DNA of 30,765 nucleotides from Stentor coeruleus. Its lineage: Eukaryota > Ciliophora > Heterotrichea > Heterotrichida > Stentoridae. Location: the NCBI GenBank assembly GCA_001970955.1, contig MPUH01000882.1, positions 1 to 30,765 on the forward strand. Reading direction: 5' to 3'. The notes below the pieces were generated by a model that worked only from the letters and a program-made list of their open reading frames with translations, ran no database searches and was not told where the DNA came from. Shown here in pieces: positions 9,456 to 17,461 of the stretch. Numbering within the stretch: the first letter of the stretch is position 1; each line of letters opens with the position of its first letter. The translations under genes were made by a program, and so were the position numbers.

Positions 9456-9830
9456 AAAGATCGTATCGAAAATAAAACAATTAATAATTCCATATATTAT
9501 AATTACAACAAATATATCTTATTAACTTATTTGATATTGAATCCCNTATTTGATATTGAAGATATAATAATCGCATTAAATATAATTTTTTTGATAATTT
9601 AATAAGCATTCATTTTATAAAGCATTTAACAACTATTAATTTACATTACTCTCCAATATTTTTATGCAACTCATATAAAACTAATAATTTTTTAATTGCA
9701 AGACAAATAGCATACTATATCTAATCATATTTATTATCACTACACAGAGCATTATCCCTCACAAATTATTAGTATTTCCAACTCTCCCCAAATACATTCA
9801 GAACTATCCCATACACTTTTTACTATTGAA
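9456..9830. other. intergenic gap with one ambiguous base
   Basis: These 375 bp of A/T-rich DNA contain no coding frame. The only notable point is the single N at 9546, flanked by two copies of a 14-bp sequence and listed separately. Confidence 0.6.
9528..9560. repeat. 14-bp direct repeat flanking an N (probable assembly join)
   Basis: The sequence TATTTGATATTGAA occurs at 9528-9541 and again at 9547-9560, with TCCC and the window's only ambiguous base (N, 9546) between them. A short duplicated end on both sides of a single N is what results when two contig ends are joined without collapsing their overlap. The local order may therefore carry a small artefact. Confidence 0.7.
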
Positions 9831-12128
9831 ATGCATAAATTAAGCCCTTCATCTCTAATTCATAATTCTCAAATCCATATACCTATTTTAACCATTTTCA
9901 AAATCCTAAAAACAAAATTATATATGATTTCCAATAGAAGCGAATATTTAAAAAACAGTCCCATGGTGGAAGAAGGTGAAGATATTCGAAAATACACAAT
10001 GGTTAACTTTGAAGAAGCAGAAAAACTTAACTTGCCAGTCGACCCAAATCTACTGAAATTTTACGAAAAAGGCATGAACACTGCATATACAAAATACCAG
10101 TACTTCGAAAAATCAGAAAAAGCCTTATCCGACGAGCTTTATGGTAAGCTATGGATTTTTCACTTAAACTTGACTTTAATCTGTATCTGCTACATTATAT
10201 TTTCATTGATCACGTATTTTAACAACAATCTATCCCAAAAGCATTTGATTTTCCATCTCACTTGTAGCATTGGCTTGCCCATCTTATCATTAGCCCTTCT
10301 CCCCTTCTTGAAAACACCTGAAGTTTTCGTCAAATACGTCAGACAATTTTATGTAGGACTAAGTTTACTTGTTTATACATATTTCATCATTGGAAACAAA
10401 CATATACTAAATTCAATAATAAACACTGAACATTCAAACTATGCCTTACCTATGAACTTAGGCATAATAACCTATACTATAACCTTGAGGTATGTCCTTT
10501 TTCACAACTTTTTAGGTATCCTCATAGTAACTATATGTATGCTCTCAGCTTATATAACAGCAACATTAGCAAGTCCTCAAGCATACAATTTTTCAAATTT
10601 CAATGAATTTTTTGTAGTTCTAATTTTCTCAGTTCTGCAAGTTATCGATACTCAGCACACAGAATATCACTTTAAGAAAATATTTTGGATGCAGTTTCGT
10701 AATGAACGTTCATATAAAACTAGCATTACTAATCGTGACGAGGATATTGAAGGAGTGTTTCATACTGAGACTGAGCTTTTGATACAAGCTTGTGATAAAA
10801 TTAAAAAAACTTTGAAGCATGCTTGTTCTGTGATAATATTTAAGGATATTAAGGATAGTTTGAAAGTAGCTCAGGTTGAGCTAGAGCATGTTAAACAGAA
10901 AATTGGTAAGGCTGGGTATTTGAAGGAAGTGAAAATTGAACCTCAAGTTGATATTGACCCTGAGGATAAAGAGTTTATATCGCAGAATTATTTGGAAGTT
11001 TCATATGTGACACCTCCTGAAAGGTCAGCTATGACTGAACTTACATTATTTGAGTTTACAGATAGGACGCAAACATTTCCTTTTAGTCATTATGGGATTG
11101 ATAAACTTGAGAGTGTTTTATCACAGTTGGGGAAAAATTGGAGCTTTGATATTTGGTTTGTCCATGATTCAACTGGACAGAGTGTGTCAATATTAGGTAA
11201 GTATTTGTTTGAAAAATGGCAGTTGAATACTTATTTAAATGCTGAATCTAGTAGCACGAATGATTTTTTTGAAAAACTTGAAGCAGGGTATCATAAAAAC
11301 CCGTATCATAATGCATGCCATGCCGCAGATGTTTTGCACACACAGTTATTTTTTATATCGCAAAGTAATTTAGCAAAATCACTTACTCAAATCGACATAA
11401 TAGCCTGCATAATATCCGCTCTAGGGCATGACATTGGCCATCTTGCACTGACAAACCGATTTTTAATAAACAACAGGGACAAAATTGCATTAAGATATAA
11501 TGATTCATCAGTACTTGAAAGTATGCATTCAGCCAAAACATTCAAACTCCTAAGCACAGACGGATTAAACATCCTTAAAAACTTGACAAATGATGACTGG
11601 ATGAAAATAAGAAAGACAATCATTGAAATGATCCTAGAAACAGACATGTCCCGGCACTTTGAAATATTAGGTAAATTCAGAACTCGTGTTCAAACATTAT
11701 CAAATATGGATATTTCAATATTTGAAGACAAATGTCAAGTGTTAGGAATGGCTTTGAAATGCGCTGATATTGGTCATAGCGCAAAAGATTATGATTTACA
11801 TGAAAAATGGAGCATGCTTGTATGTGAAGAATTTTTCAGACAAGGGGATTTAGAAAAGGAGCGTGGGCAAACTGTATCAATGTACTGTGACCGTGTAACA
11901 ACAGATATTCCAAAAAGTCAGGCTGGGTTTATAAAGAATATTTGTTTACCACTTTATGAGATCTGGAGTTTTTATTTGAAAAGCGAAACTGTAAATAAAT
12001 TTGCCCTTGAACAGCTTAAGAAAAACTTGGAGTTTTGGAGTCAAAAGAAAAAGCGTAGAGCTACAGTAAAGATTGATGAAAGAACACTAAAGGCAGAGGC
12101 GTTAAAGAGAATCCAGTCTTCTAAATAA
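9831..12128 (+). CDS. membrane-bound class I cyclic nucleotide phosphodiesterase
   Basis: This 765-residue protein is predicted to hydrolyse cAMP and/or cGMP. Residues about 105-275 hold five or six hydrophobic helices, so the enzyme is anchored in a membrane with a cytosolic C-terminal catalytic domain. That domain (about 415-740) carries the family signature: YHNACHAADV (H493, H497), LGHDIGHLALTNRF (H533, D534, H537), CADIGH (D646) and the purine-binding glutamine in KSQAGFI (Q697). All metal ligands are present, so it should be active. The first ATG gives 31 extra residues before MISNRSEYLK; Met32 (codon at 9924) is a plausible alternative start. No GAF or PAS domain is seen. cAMP versus cGMP preference is not decidable here. 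The PKA gene at 18872 would act on the same messenger if cAMP is the substrate. Confidence 0.93.
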   Translation: MHKLSPSSLIHNSQIHIPILTIFKILKTKLYMISNRSEYLKNSPMVEEGEDIRKYTMVNFEEAEKLNLPVDPNLLKFYEKGMNTAYTKYQYFEKSEKALSDELYGKLWIFHLNLTLICICYIIFSLITYFNNNLSQKHLIFHLTCSIGLPILSLALLPFLKTPEVFVKYVRQFYVGLSLLVYTYFIIGNKHILNSIINTEHSNYALPMNLGIITYTITLRYVLFHNFLGILIVTICMLSAYITATLASPQAYNFSNFNEFFVVLIFSVLQVIDTQHTEYHFKKIFWMQFRNERSYKTSITNRDEDIEGVFHTETELLIQACDKIKKTLKHACSVIIFKDIKDSLKVAQVELEHVKQKIGKAGYLKEVKIEPQVDIDPEDKEFISQNYLEVSYVTPPERSAMTELTLFEFTDRTQTFPFSHYGIDKLESVLSQLGKNWSFDIWFVHDSTGQSVSILGKYLFEKWQLNTYLNAESSSTNDFFEKLEAGYHKNPYHNACHAADVLHTQLFFISQSNLAKSLTQIDIIACIISALGHDIGHLALTNRFLINNRDKIALRYNDSSVLESMHSAKTFKLLSTDGLNILKNLTNDDWMKIRKTIIEMILETDMSRHFEILGKFRTRVQTLSNMDISIFEDKCQVLGMALKCADIGHSAKDYDLHEKWSMLVCEEFFRQGDLEKERGQTVSMYCDRVTTDIPKSQAGFIKNICLPLYEIWSFYLKSETVNKFALEQLKKNLEFWSQKKKRRATVKIDERTLKAEALKRIQSSK

Positions 12129-12192
12129 TTTATTAATAGCAAATTTTTAAAATTTGGTGAGTATGCTTGATTGATATAGTTATAAGCAATCT

Positions 12193-12531
12193 TTAGATAA
12201 TTAGATGGTTTATTTTAATATATGCATAGAAAATATTAGATATTATTGTGCTAGTTGAAAAAAATTTGTGGAATGGATAGTAATTGCACTTTTGCAGGCA
12301 TTCTGCCAACATTATGAAGAAAGTGTTTTTTTCTCTTGTAATGATTCTATTTATTTTCCCTTGAGTTATTTTAAGCTTGTGCTTCATAACAAGAGGCCCA
12401 ATATGGTTTCTAGCTAGAAATCCTCCGATATATTTTTGTAGCCAAGTCCTAATTTAACTGATTTTAAGTAAACTACATCCTTGGCCACACAAAGCAAGCA
12501 TCTTAGCATTTATTGCTAAAATTTTATAAAG
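12193..12531 (-). pseudogene. Tc1/mariner-type transposase N-terminal HTH relic
   Basis: One minus-strand frame is open for about 110 codons with a single internal TAA (12454-12456). It starts KILAINAKMLALCGQGCSLL, matching the first helix-turn-helix of Tc1/mariner-like transposases ('A..L...G.S...I'). It continues with a GFLARNHIGPLVMKHKLKIT stretch where these proteins have 'G.....GRP.KLT', then RIITREKN, LAECLQK and FSTSTIISNIF, matching the second HTH ('VS.STVRR'). The frame ends 65 bp from the phosphodiesterase stop, so no catalytic DDE domain remains. I consider it a 5' fragment of a transposase gene rather than a functional small gene. The assignment rests on pattern and order, not on catalytic residues. 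Confidence 0.5.
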
Positions 12532-12604
12532 TAATACTAAAGATAAATAAAAAAGAATTAACGATGCTATAGTCAAAGGATCTTATTTAGAATTTATATT
12601 TGAC

Positions 12605-12654
12605 TTATTATTTTCTATAGTTATTATCATTTTAGAGATTATAGAAAATAATAA
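12605..12654. repeat. 15-bp perfect inverted repeat
   Basis: TTATTATTTTCTATA at 12605-12619 is the exact reverse complement of 12640-12654, with a 20-base loop between. It would form a stable A/T hairpin. It lies in a relic-rich gap and could be a transposon end structure or chance in A/T-rich DNA. It is not placed as a terminator of any visible gene. Confidence 0.6.
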
Positions 12655-13202
12655 TGCAGTTTTGAGGTATATAATCAAGGAATTCTTCCAAAGATGAAAG
12701 AAATCAAGTTGAAAGTTTTTTTGAAGGACTTGTTGATGAGTGCAAAAACAAAAAATTAATTCGTAAGTGATAATCATAGCCTTATAACAAGCTTTAATTA
12801 GATAGAAATACAAGCTAGCGATGAAGATTACTTTGATGTATTTTCAGAAGAAGGAATAAGAGAAGAATATAGAAGAGTGTTTACCTGTGAAAAAGTAAAA
12901 AATAGTTGAAGATATTAGTTAATTTTAATAGTAGATATGACTGAGAGGATATTTATTATTTCTATATAGAGATATTGAATAAGAATTTGATTGAGGAGTT
13001 TAAATAATTGATGGCATTTATTGTGAAATATTGCTGGATATATTATATAAAGTATTTGATAATTAAAGGATAAAAATGAGGATTGTTGACGAATAAAATT
13101 ATATATTAATGGTATTCAATTGCTGTTATTATAAAAAAATATTTTTATTTATAATCTATTGACGCTGCTTTGCAAATATTGAATAATAAACTGTGCTTAA
13201 TT

Positions 13203-13550
13203 TTACACCAAGAGATTTGCAGTAGTAAAACTTTTTTGTTTTAGAAATCTTGACAGCTGATACCTAGAAATTTCATCACTGATCTCGAAACTGATTGATT
13301 TCATTGTATAAAAATTAGAAGTTTCATTGAAAAAAACCAAAAGTCTAAAGTTTGAACCTTGCGAATTTCTCTAAATAATATAATTATAAACAGGCATTTC
13401 AAGTAAATAAATAGTTATTCCATCATTTCTGAACTGATGAGAATAGCCATGATTTTGAATTCTTTTATCAAAATATCAACACCTATCATATATTTCTCTA
13501 GCATTAGTCAATTCTGGATCTTCTAGTATAACTTGAAGATTTATTTGAAA
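13203..13550 (-). pseudogene. unassigned gene relic with two internal stops
   Basis: A single minus-strand frame runs 116 codons to a TAA at 13203-13205, with only two interruptions: TGA at 13476-13478 and TAG at 13371-13373. It has ordinary protein composition, with segments such as VILEDPELTNAREIYDRC, YFDKRIQNHGYSHQFRND and SISFEISDEISRYQLSRF. That length with real-looking composition is unlikely by chance in DNA this A/T-rich. It happens to be in frame with the second piggyBac block upstream, but the sequence does not look like a piggyBac C-terminus. I do not recognise the family. Confidence 0.45.
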
Positions 13551-13625
13551 TCAATTTAATAAACTTTTTATTATTATATATTCATAATGATTTCATTTGC
13601 AATTTTGATAAATTTTATTCTTTTA

Positions 13626-13884
13626 TAGCGCATATACATTATACACTTCATTATTAAAGTTATCCATATAGATATGATAATTTTGATTTTCATACCCTGA
13701 TAATATCTAAACACAAATTATAGTTCTAAACTCATCTTTGCCTGAAGAGAAAATTATATTTTAAATAATATTCTGATTTAGATTCATAAGTAAAAACCTT
13801 TAAAGCTAATTTCATCTGTTTCATAGACAAGCACTGCTTCAGAGAGTGTCTTCCTGCATATCCATTCATAAACTCATTAAATTT
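13626..13884 (-). pseudogene. decayed piggyBac-family transposase (DDE region)
   Basis: Block 1 (13884-13732) is a 50-codon open stretch reading FNEFMNGYAGRHSLKQCLSM and then KLALKVFTYESKSEYYLKYN. It matches the piggyBac catalytic core 'DE.M...KGR...KQY.P.KP...G.K.....S..GY', with the first catalytic Asp changed to Asn. After one frame change, block 2 (13748-13626) reads SSGKDEFRTIICV, a TAG, then ILSGYENQNYHIYMDNFNN. This matches '(Y/T)GK.......VV..L......YH(V/I)Y.DNF(Y/F)', which keeps the second Asp. The downstream third-Asp region and cysteine-rich tail were not found. The order and spacing of the two blocks are as in intact family members. It is clearly non-functional. Confidence 0.75.
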
Positions 13885-13991
13885 AAATACTAAATCTTAG
13901 CATATATAAGTAAAGCATCTTGAATAATCTTTTCTTTTTAAAATTATCTCTATTATTCATTTCACTGATTACTTAAAAAAACTATTTACCG

Positions 13992-14089
13992 ATATAAACC
14001 TGTCTCTGCACATTTACTTTTTATCAAATTACTGCTCTACATATAAACTTGTCTCTATACATTTACTTTATATCAAATTACTGCTCTGC
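13992..14089. repeat. 49-bp tandem duplication
   Basis: Two adjacent 49-bp units (13992-14040 and 14041-14089) begin ATATAAAC(C/T)TGTCTCT and end ATCAAATTACTGCTCT(A/G)C. They differ at five positions, so the duplication is fairly recent but not the newest. It lies in the gap upstream of the piggyBac relic (on its strand) and downstream of the lipase gene's stop. Confidence 0.85.
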
Positions 14090-14250
14090 ATTTCATGTGT
14101 CTTCAAATACATATCAATTTCAGATTTAATTAATCATGCGATTTTAAAACTTTACATAATAAATTTCACCTATCAATAACTCCATTTTCAAATTAACGCG
14201 TTGCTGATTAAAGCGGATTAAAACAAAAGCTAAATAATGTTAACCTAAAT

Positions 14251-15231
14251 TTAAGCGTATAAAATCAAATCATCAGGCATTGGCAGCTTAATAAGGTCCC
14301 TAGCTGTGATATTATTCAATATCATCTCTTTTGCACTCTGATATCCAATACTAAGGCATATTTCTAGTGCATACTTGTCAAACCTCATGCCAATATATCC
14401 CGGTAAATCTTCAATAGGGTTAATAAAATATCTGAAATTAGCTTTAGGATAAGAAACCATAGCACTATCAATAATCTTTAGTGTTTTTTGTGATCTTCTT
14501 ATCACATCAGCTCTATCAAGTACATCCTGAGTTTTATAATCCATATTGAGTTCCTTGGTAAAATTCCTATAATTGCAACTAATCATATCCACAATAATAT
14601 CCTCTTCATCCCAATCCTTCAAGCACATTTCAATCCCAGATGCTATTTCCAACATAAACTTGACTCCACCATCAACATAATAAGTATCATTCATTTTTTG
14701 CATTGGGAAAAAGCCTGGAATAGCCGAACTACACATAACCGCATCGATCATAGTATTTTTATCAGCTAATTCACTGAAAGTTTCATATTCTCCAGTAGCA
14801 ACATTAGTCATTCCAGCTATAAATTTTCTTATAAATGTTGAATTCACAACTTTTTCAAGAGTTTCTCTTTCTGGACTTGTATCAAAAAGTCCAGATTTGT
14901 ATATGAAGCCAGCTAGAACACCTAAATAAGGCCAAGGCTTCATAATGCTTCTATGAGCATCCAGTTGTTGCCAAGTGTTGATGAGATATTCTGAAGCTTG
15001 TTTTTCTTGACCATACTCAAATTGTGAGAGTCCCAAAGCATTAATTGAGCCTACTGATATGCCGACAATGACGTTGTACATAACATCATCTGGGTGAAGA
15101 AATTCTACTAGGCCAGAAAAAGCACCTGCTTCGTAAGCTCCATAACTTGCACCACCTGAAATCGCTAGAATTCGGCATTTGTCTGGGACTTTTTGGCATT
15201 TAACAGCTGCGATAAATAAGAAAATCAGCAT
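14251..15231 (-). CDS. secreted patatin-like phospholipase / acyl hydrolase
   Basis: This 326-residue protein is predicted to cleave acyl ester bonds of phospholipids or neutral lipids with a Ser-Asp dyad. A short hydrophobic N-terminus (about 1-13) looks like a signal peptide, so it may act in the secretory or lysosomal route. The patatin fold begins at residue about 20 with RILAISGGASYGAYEAGAF, the glycine-rich oxyanion loop. The nucleophile elbow is GISVG (Ser59), and the catalytic Asp is Asp187 in VDGGV. MCSSAIPGFFPM (about 166-177) is the usual 'ASSAAPGFFPP' segment. All catalytic parts are present, so the enzyme should be active. It ends with TAA and needs no intron. It is first in order of three minus-strand genes, but 428 bp from the next, so no co-transcription is implied. 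Confidence 0.88.
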   Translation of the reverse strand: MLIFLFIAAVKCQKVPDKCRILAISGGASYGAYEAGAFSGLVEFLHPDDVMYNVIVGISVGSINALGLSQFEYGQEKQASEYLINTWQQLDAHRSIMKPWPYLGVLAGFIYKSGLFDTSPERETLEKVVNSTFIRKFIAGMTNVATGEYETFSELADKNTMIDAVMCSSAIPGFFPMQKMNDTYYVDGGVKFMLEIASGIEMCLKDWDEEDIIVDMISCNYRNFTKELNMDYKTQDVLDRADVIRRSQKTLKIIDSAMVSYPKANFRYFINPIEDLPGYIGMRFDKYALEICLSIGYQSAKEMILNNITARDLIKLPMPDDLILYA

Positions 15232-15658
15232 TTTTTAATTATTACTACAAGTTTGATAAAGTTTTGAAAACTATAATACCCATTGGTACAAAATTTTAAA
15301 AATGCTAAAAATATTAAGATCTTAAGGTAAAGTATTTTGGTGTATTGTTGAATATTTTTTTTTTTTCAGTTAGAGTAGGATTGAGGCTTTAAATAGATAT
15401 TGAGATAAAGCAATCTTTACTAAATAAAACTAGTAATTTTATAAAATTCACCCTAACACTTTTTAATGTAAAGCAGTATTTTATGATTGTTATTGCAAGT
15501 TTTCAGGTTCGTTTCTTATATGGCACTATTTATAATTTATAGTAAGATATAGGAATTATAAAAAGTTTCCTTTGAATTATTTCAGCAGAAATCTTAATTT
15601 TTGAATACAATTTTTATCATTTTTTTAGTTATATCCTATCGGAAAATAATAAAGTGTG
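15232..15658. other. intergenic gap, nothing recognised
   Basis: These 427 bp upstream of the lipase gene are A/T-rich and include a run of T at about 15354-15366. No coding frame, RNA gene or repeat was seen. Confidence 0.55.
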
Positions 15659-16171
15659 CTATTTTAAAGTTACAACAATTTCGTTGTCTTGCCCTGACGA
15701 CACAGGGATAGGTGATGGGACGACAATTTTGCCCCCAATATTCTGAGCTTTAGCCAAATCCTCGCTTCTAACATTCCAGAAAATCACTCCTACAGGCAAA
15801 ATAAAGCACAAGTAACTAAAAAGTATAAAAAAACTGCATACCCAGATCGATACAAGATTAGCTATCCCAGCATCTCCTTTAAATAAAATAGAAACCCAAA
15901 TAGCTAATCCAATTTGTCCACACAATATAAAAGCCATAACTATTAGCATAATTTTTACAGGCTTGTTGTTCAAAACTATGTACTTTAAATAGTAGATGCA
16001 TAAAAATAAAGCCGCCACACTAAGAAATTCAATAATAATTATGCTTATAGTTCGGGTTTCATATATAGTCCACCAAATGCTCAGCCCAAAACAAGGAATT
16101 AGTAGGCTTATCCATATAAAGGCTATCTTTTTAAACACTGAAGCATAGTTGTCAAGACCTAATTTATCCAT
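15659..16171 (-). CDS. four-pass membrane protein, unknown function
   Basis: The 170 residues contain four clear hydrophobic helices, at about 15-35, 40-65, 72-95 and 100-130. They are followed by a hydrophilic C-terminal tail of about 38 residues rich in Pro, Ser and Val. The first 14 residues are polar with no signal peptide. This is a tetraspan layout, but the cysteine signature of tetraspanins is absent and no family is recognised. The frame closes with TAG. A gene is supported by length, the sharp alternation of helices and loops, and a start codon just after a stop-rich leader. Confidence 0.7.
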   Translation of the reverse strand: MDKLGLDNYASVFKKIAFIWISLLIPCFGLSIWWTIYETRTISIIIIEFLSVAALFLCIYYLKYIVLNNKPVKIMLIVMAFILCGQIGLAIWVSILFKGDAGIANLVSIWVCSFFILFSYLCFILPVGVIFWNVRSEDLAKAQNIGGKIVVPSPIPVSSGQDNEIVVTLK

Positions 16172-16497
16172 TTTAAAATTCTAAAACAGATATTATAATT
16201 CAGATTATATAATCATAAGCTGAAATAGACAAATTGTAATTAAGGTTTAATTCTAAGAAACTGGCAGTAGTTGTCTTAATAATTTTAATTATTTATTTAA
16301 GTAATATCAAAATGCTTTTCCATACAAAATTTTATAATTACATGGTTATTAGTAAGCATAGAAAACAGAAAAAATCACCGAGGACTGTCATTTACTATTT
16401 ATTTTGTATACACATATCAAATATTTCTTTTCAATTCCTGCAATAACTATATTTTGGCAAATGATTAAAAACTACTCTAAATCATCATTAATGATAA
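16172..16497. other. intergenic gap, nothing recognised
   Basis: These 326 bp of A/T-rich DNA lie between two minus-strand genes. No frame, repeat or RNA gene was seen. Confidence 0.55.
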
Positions 16498-17196
16498 TTA
16501 ATTCTTGAAAATTAGATTAATCCCATCAGCCATCGGTAAAATAACATTTTTAACCCTAGGGTCTGACTGGATTGCCGTATTTAAACCTCTTAAGTGCGCA
16601 ATTTCCGGATCATTAGCACTAGTATCAGCTACAGTTCCAAACCATAAAACATTATCAATAGCTATAATTCCACCTGGTCTGATAAGCCTCATAAGCAGTT
16701 CATAATAACTTTGATAATTTACTTTATCTGCATCTATATAAGCAAAGTCAAAAGAATTCTCCTTACCTTGGTTTATAAGTTCTTCTAAATACTCAACTGC
16801 AGGTCTGAGAACTAGTTCTATACGATTTTCAAGACCTTCTTGTTTCCAATATTTTTTCGCCACATTAGTAAATTCTTCGCTAACATCAATTGCTATGAGC
16901 TTACCTTCAGGGCCAATGGCTCTTGCAATACTTAATGATGAACTTCCTGTGAATACTCCAATTTCAATGCAATTTTTTGCTCCTGAAAACCGTAAAATTA
17001 GCTCAAAAAGTTCACATTCTTGTCTTTGAGTAATCATTATAGCTCTTCTTCCGAAAAGGTCTTTTGTTTCTTGTTCAAGAGAATCTTTTGTTGGATCTTG
17101 TCGAAGCCCAGTTCTGCTAAGATATTCCCAAGTTTGCTCGCTATAAGATTGTTCAAGCTTATTGCTGTCCAATCCAATGAAAGGTTTAAATTCCAT
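16498..17196 (-). CDS. SAM-dependent O-methyltransferase, caffeoyl-CoA/COMT-domain type
   Basis: This 232-residue enzyme is predicted to transfer a methyl group from S-adenosylmethionine to a hydroxyl, metal-dependently, like the CCoAOMT/COMTD1 family. The SAM-binding motif is CIEIGVFTGSSSLSIA (residues about 76-90). EGKLIAIDV (97-105) holds the acidic residue for the ribose, and FAYIDADKVNY (151-161) plus AIDNVLW (179-185) supply the metal-binding Asp and Asn residues. PGGIIAIDN and the closing LPMADGINLIFKN are also typical, and the length equals the family norm. No targeting peptide is visible, so it is probably cytosolic. The true acceptor is unknown. It is divergent from the ArfGAP gene, with 265 bp between the start codons. 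Confidence 0.9.
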   Translation of the reverse strand: MEFKPFIGLDSNKLEQSYSEQTWEYLSRTGLRQDPTKDSLEQETKDLFGRRAIMITQRQECELFELILRFSGAKNCIEIGVFTGSSSLSIARAIGPEGKLIAIDVSEEFTNVAKKYWKQEGLENRIELVLRPAVEYLEELINQGKENSFDFAYIDADKVNYQSYYELLMRLIRPGGIIAIDNVLWFGTVADTSANDPEIAHLRGLNTAIQSDPRVKNVILPMADGINLIFKN

Positions 17197-17461
17197 TATA
17201 TTAAGAAATTAAAATTTTTTAACATGATTATTAAAAAATGAGCAGAGATAAAATCCCATCAGGAAGAAAAGATTTACGTTGAATTTGATATGTCATTTTC
17301 AATACCCTCCAACAAAATTATGTCATATCAAAATGTTTATAGTCTTTCTTTACTAAAACTTCCCAATTTTTTACAAGTAAAATATTCGCTACAACCATCT
17401 TATGCTATTGCATTTAAATTTTATAGAGAATGTCACTTAATATTTTAATTTAAGCATATAA

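Larger units (their letters stand above)
12129..14250. other. 2.1-kb gap rich in transposase and other relics
   Basis: This is the longest gene-free stretch, between two genes that converge. It holds a Tc1/mariner-type relic (12193-12531), a 15-bp inverted repeat (12605-12654), weak coding-like plus-strand stretches near 12670-12910 (for example IEIQASDEDYFDVFSEEG), a long minus-strand relic frame (13203-13550), a piggyBac relic (13626-13884) and a 49-bp tandem duplication (13992-14089). No intact gene is visible. Confidence 0.6.

Noticed and set aside
12193..12387. 64-codon minus-strand frame as an intact small gene
   Set aside because: The protein-like reading extends upstream past its ATG through a TAA and follows a transposase HTH layout, so it is better explained as a relic.
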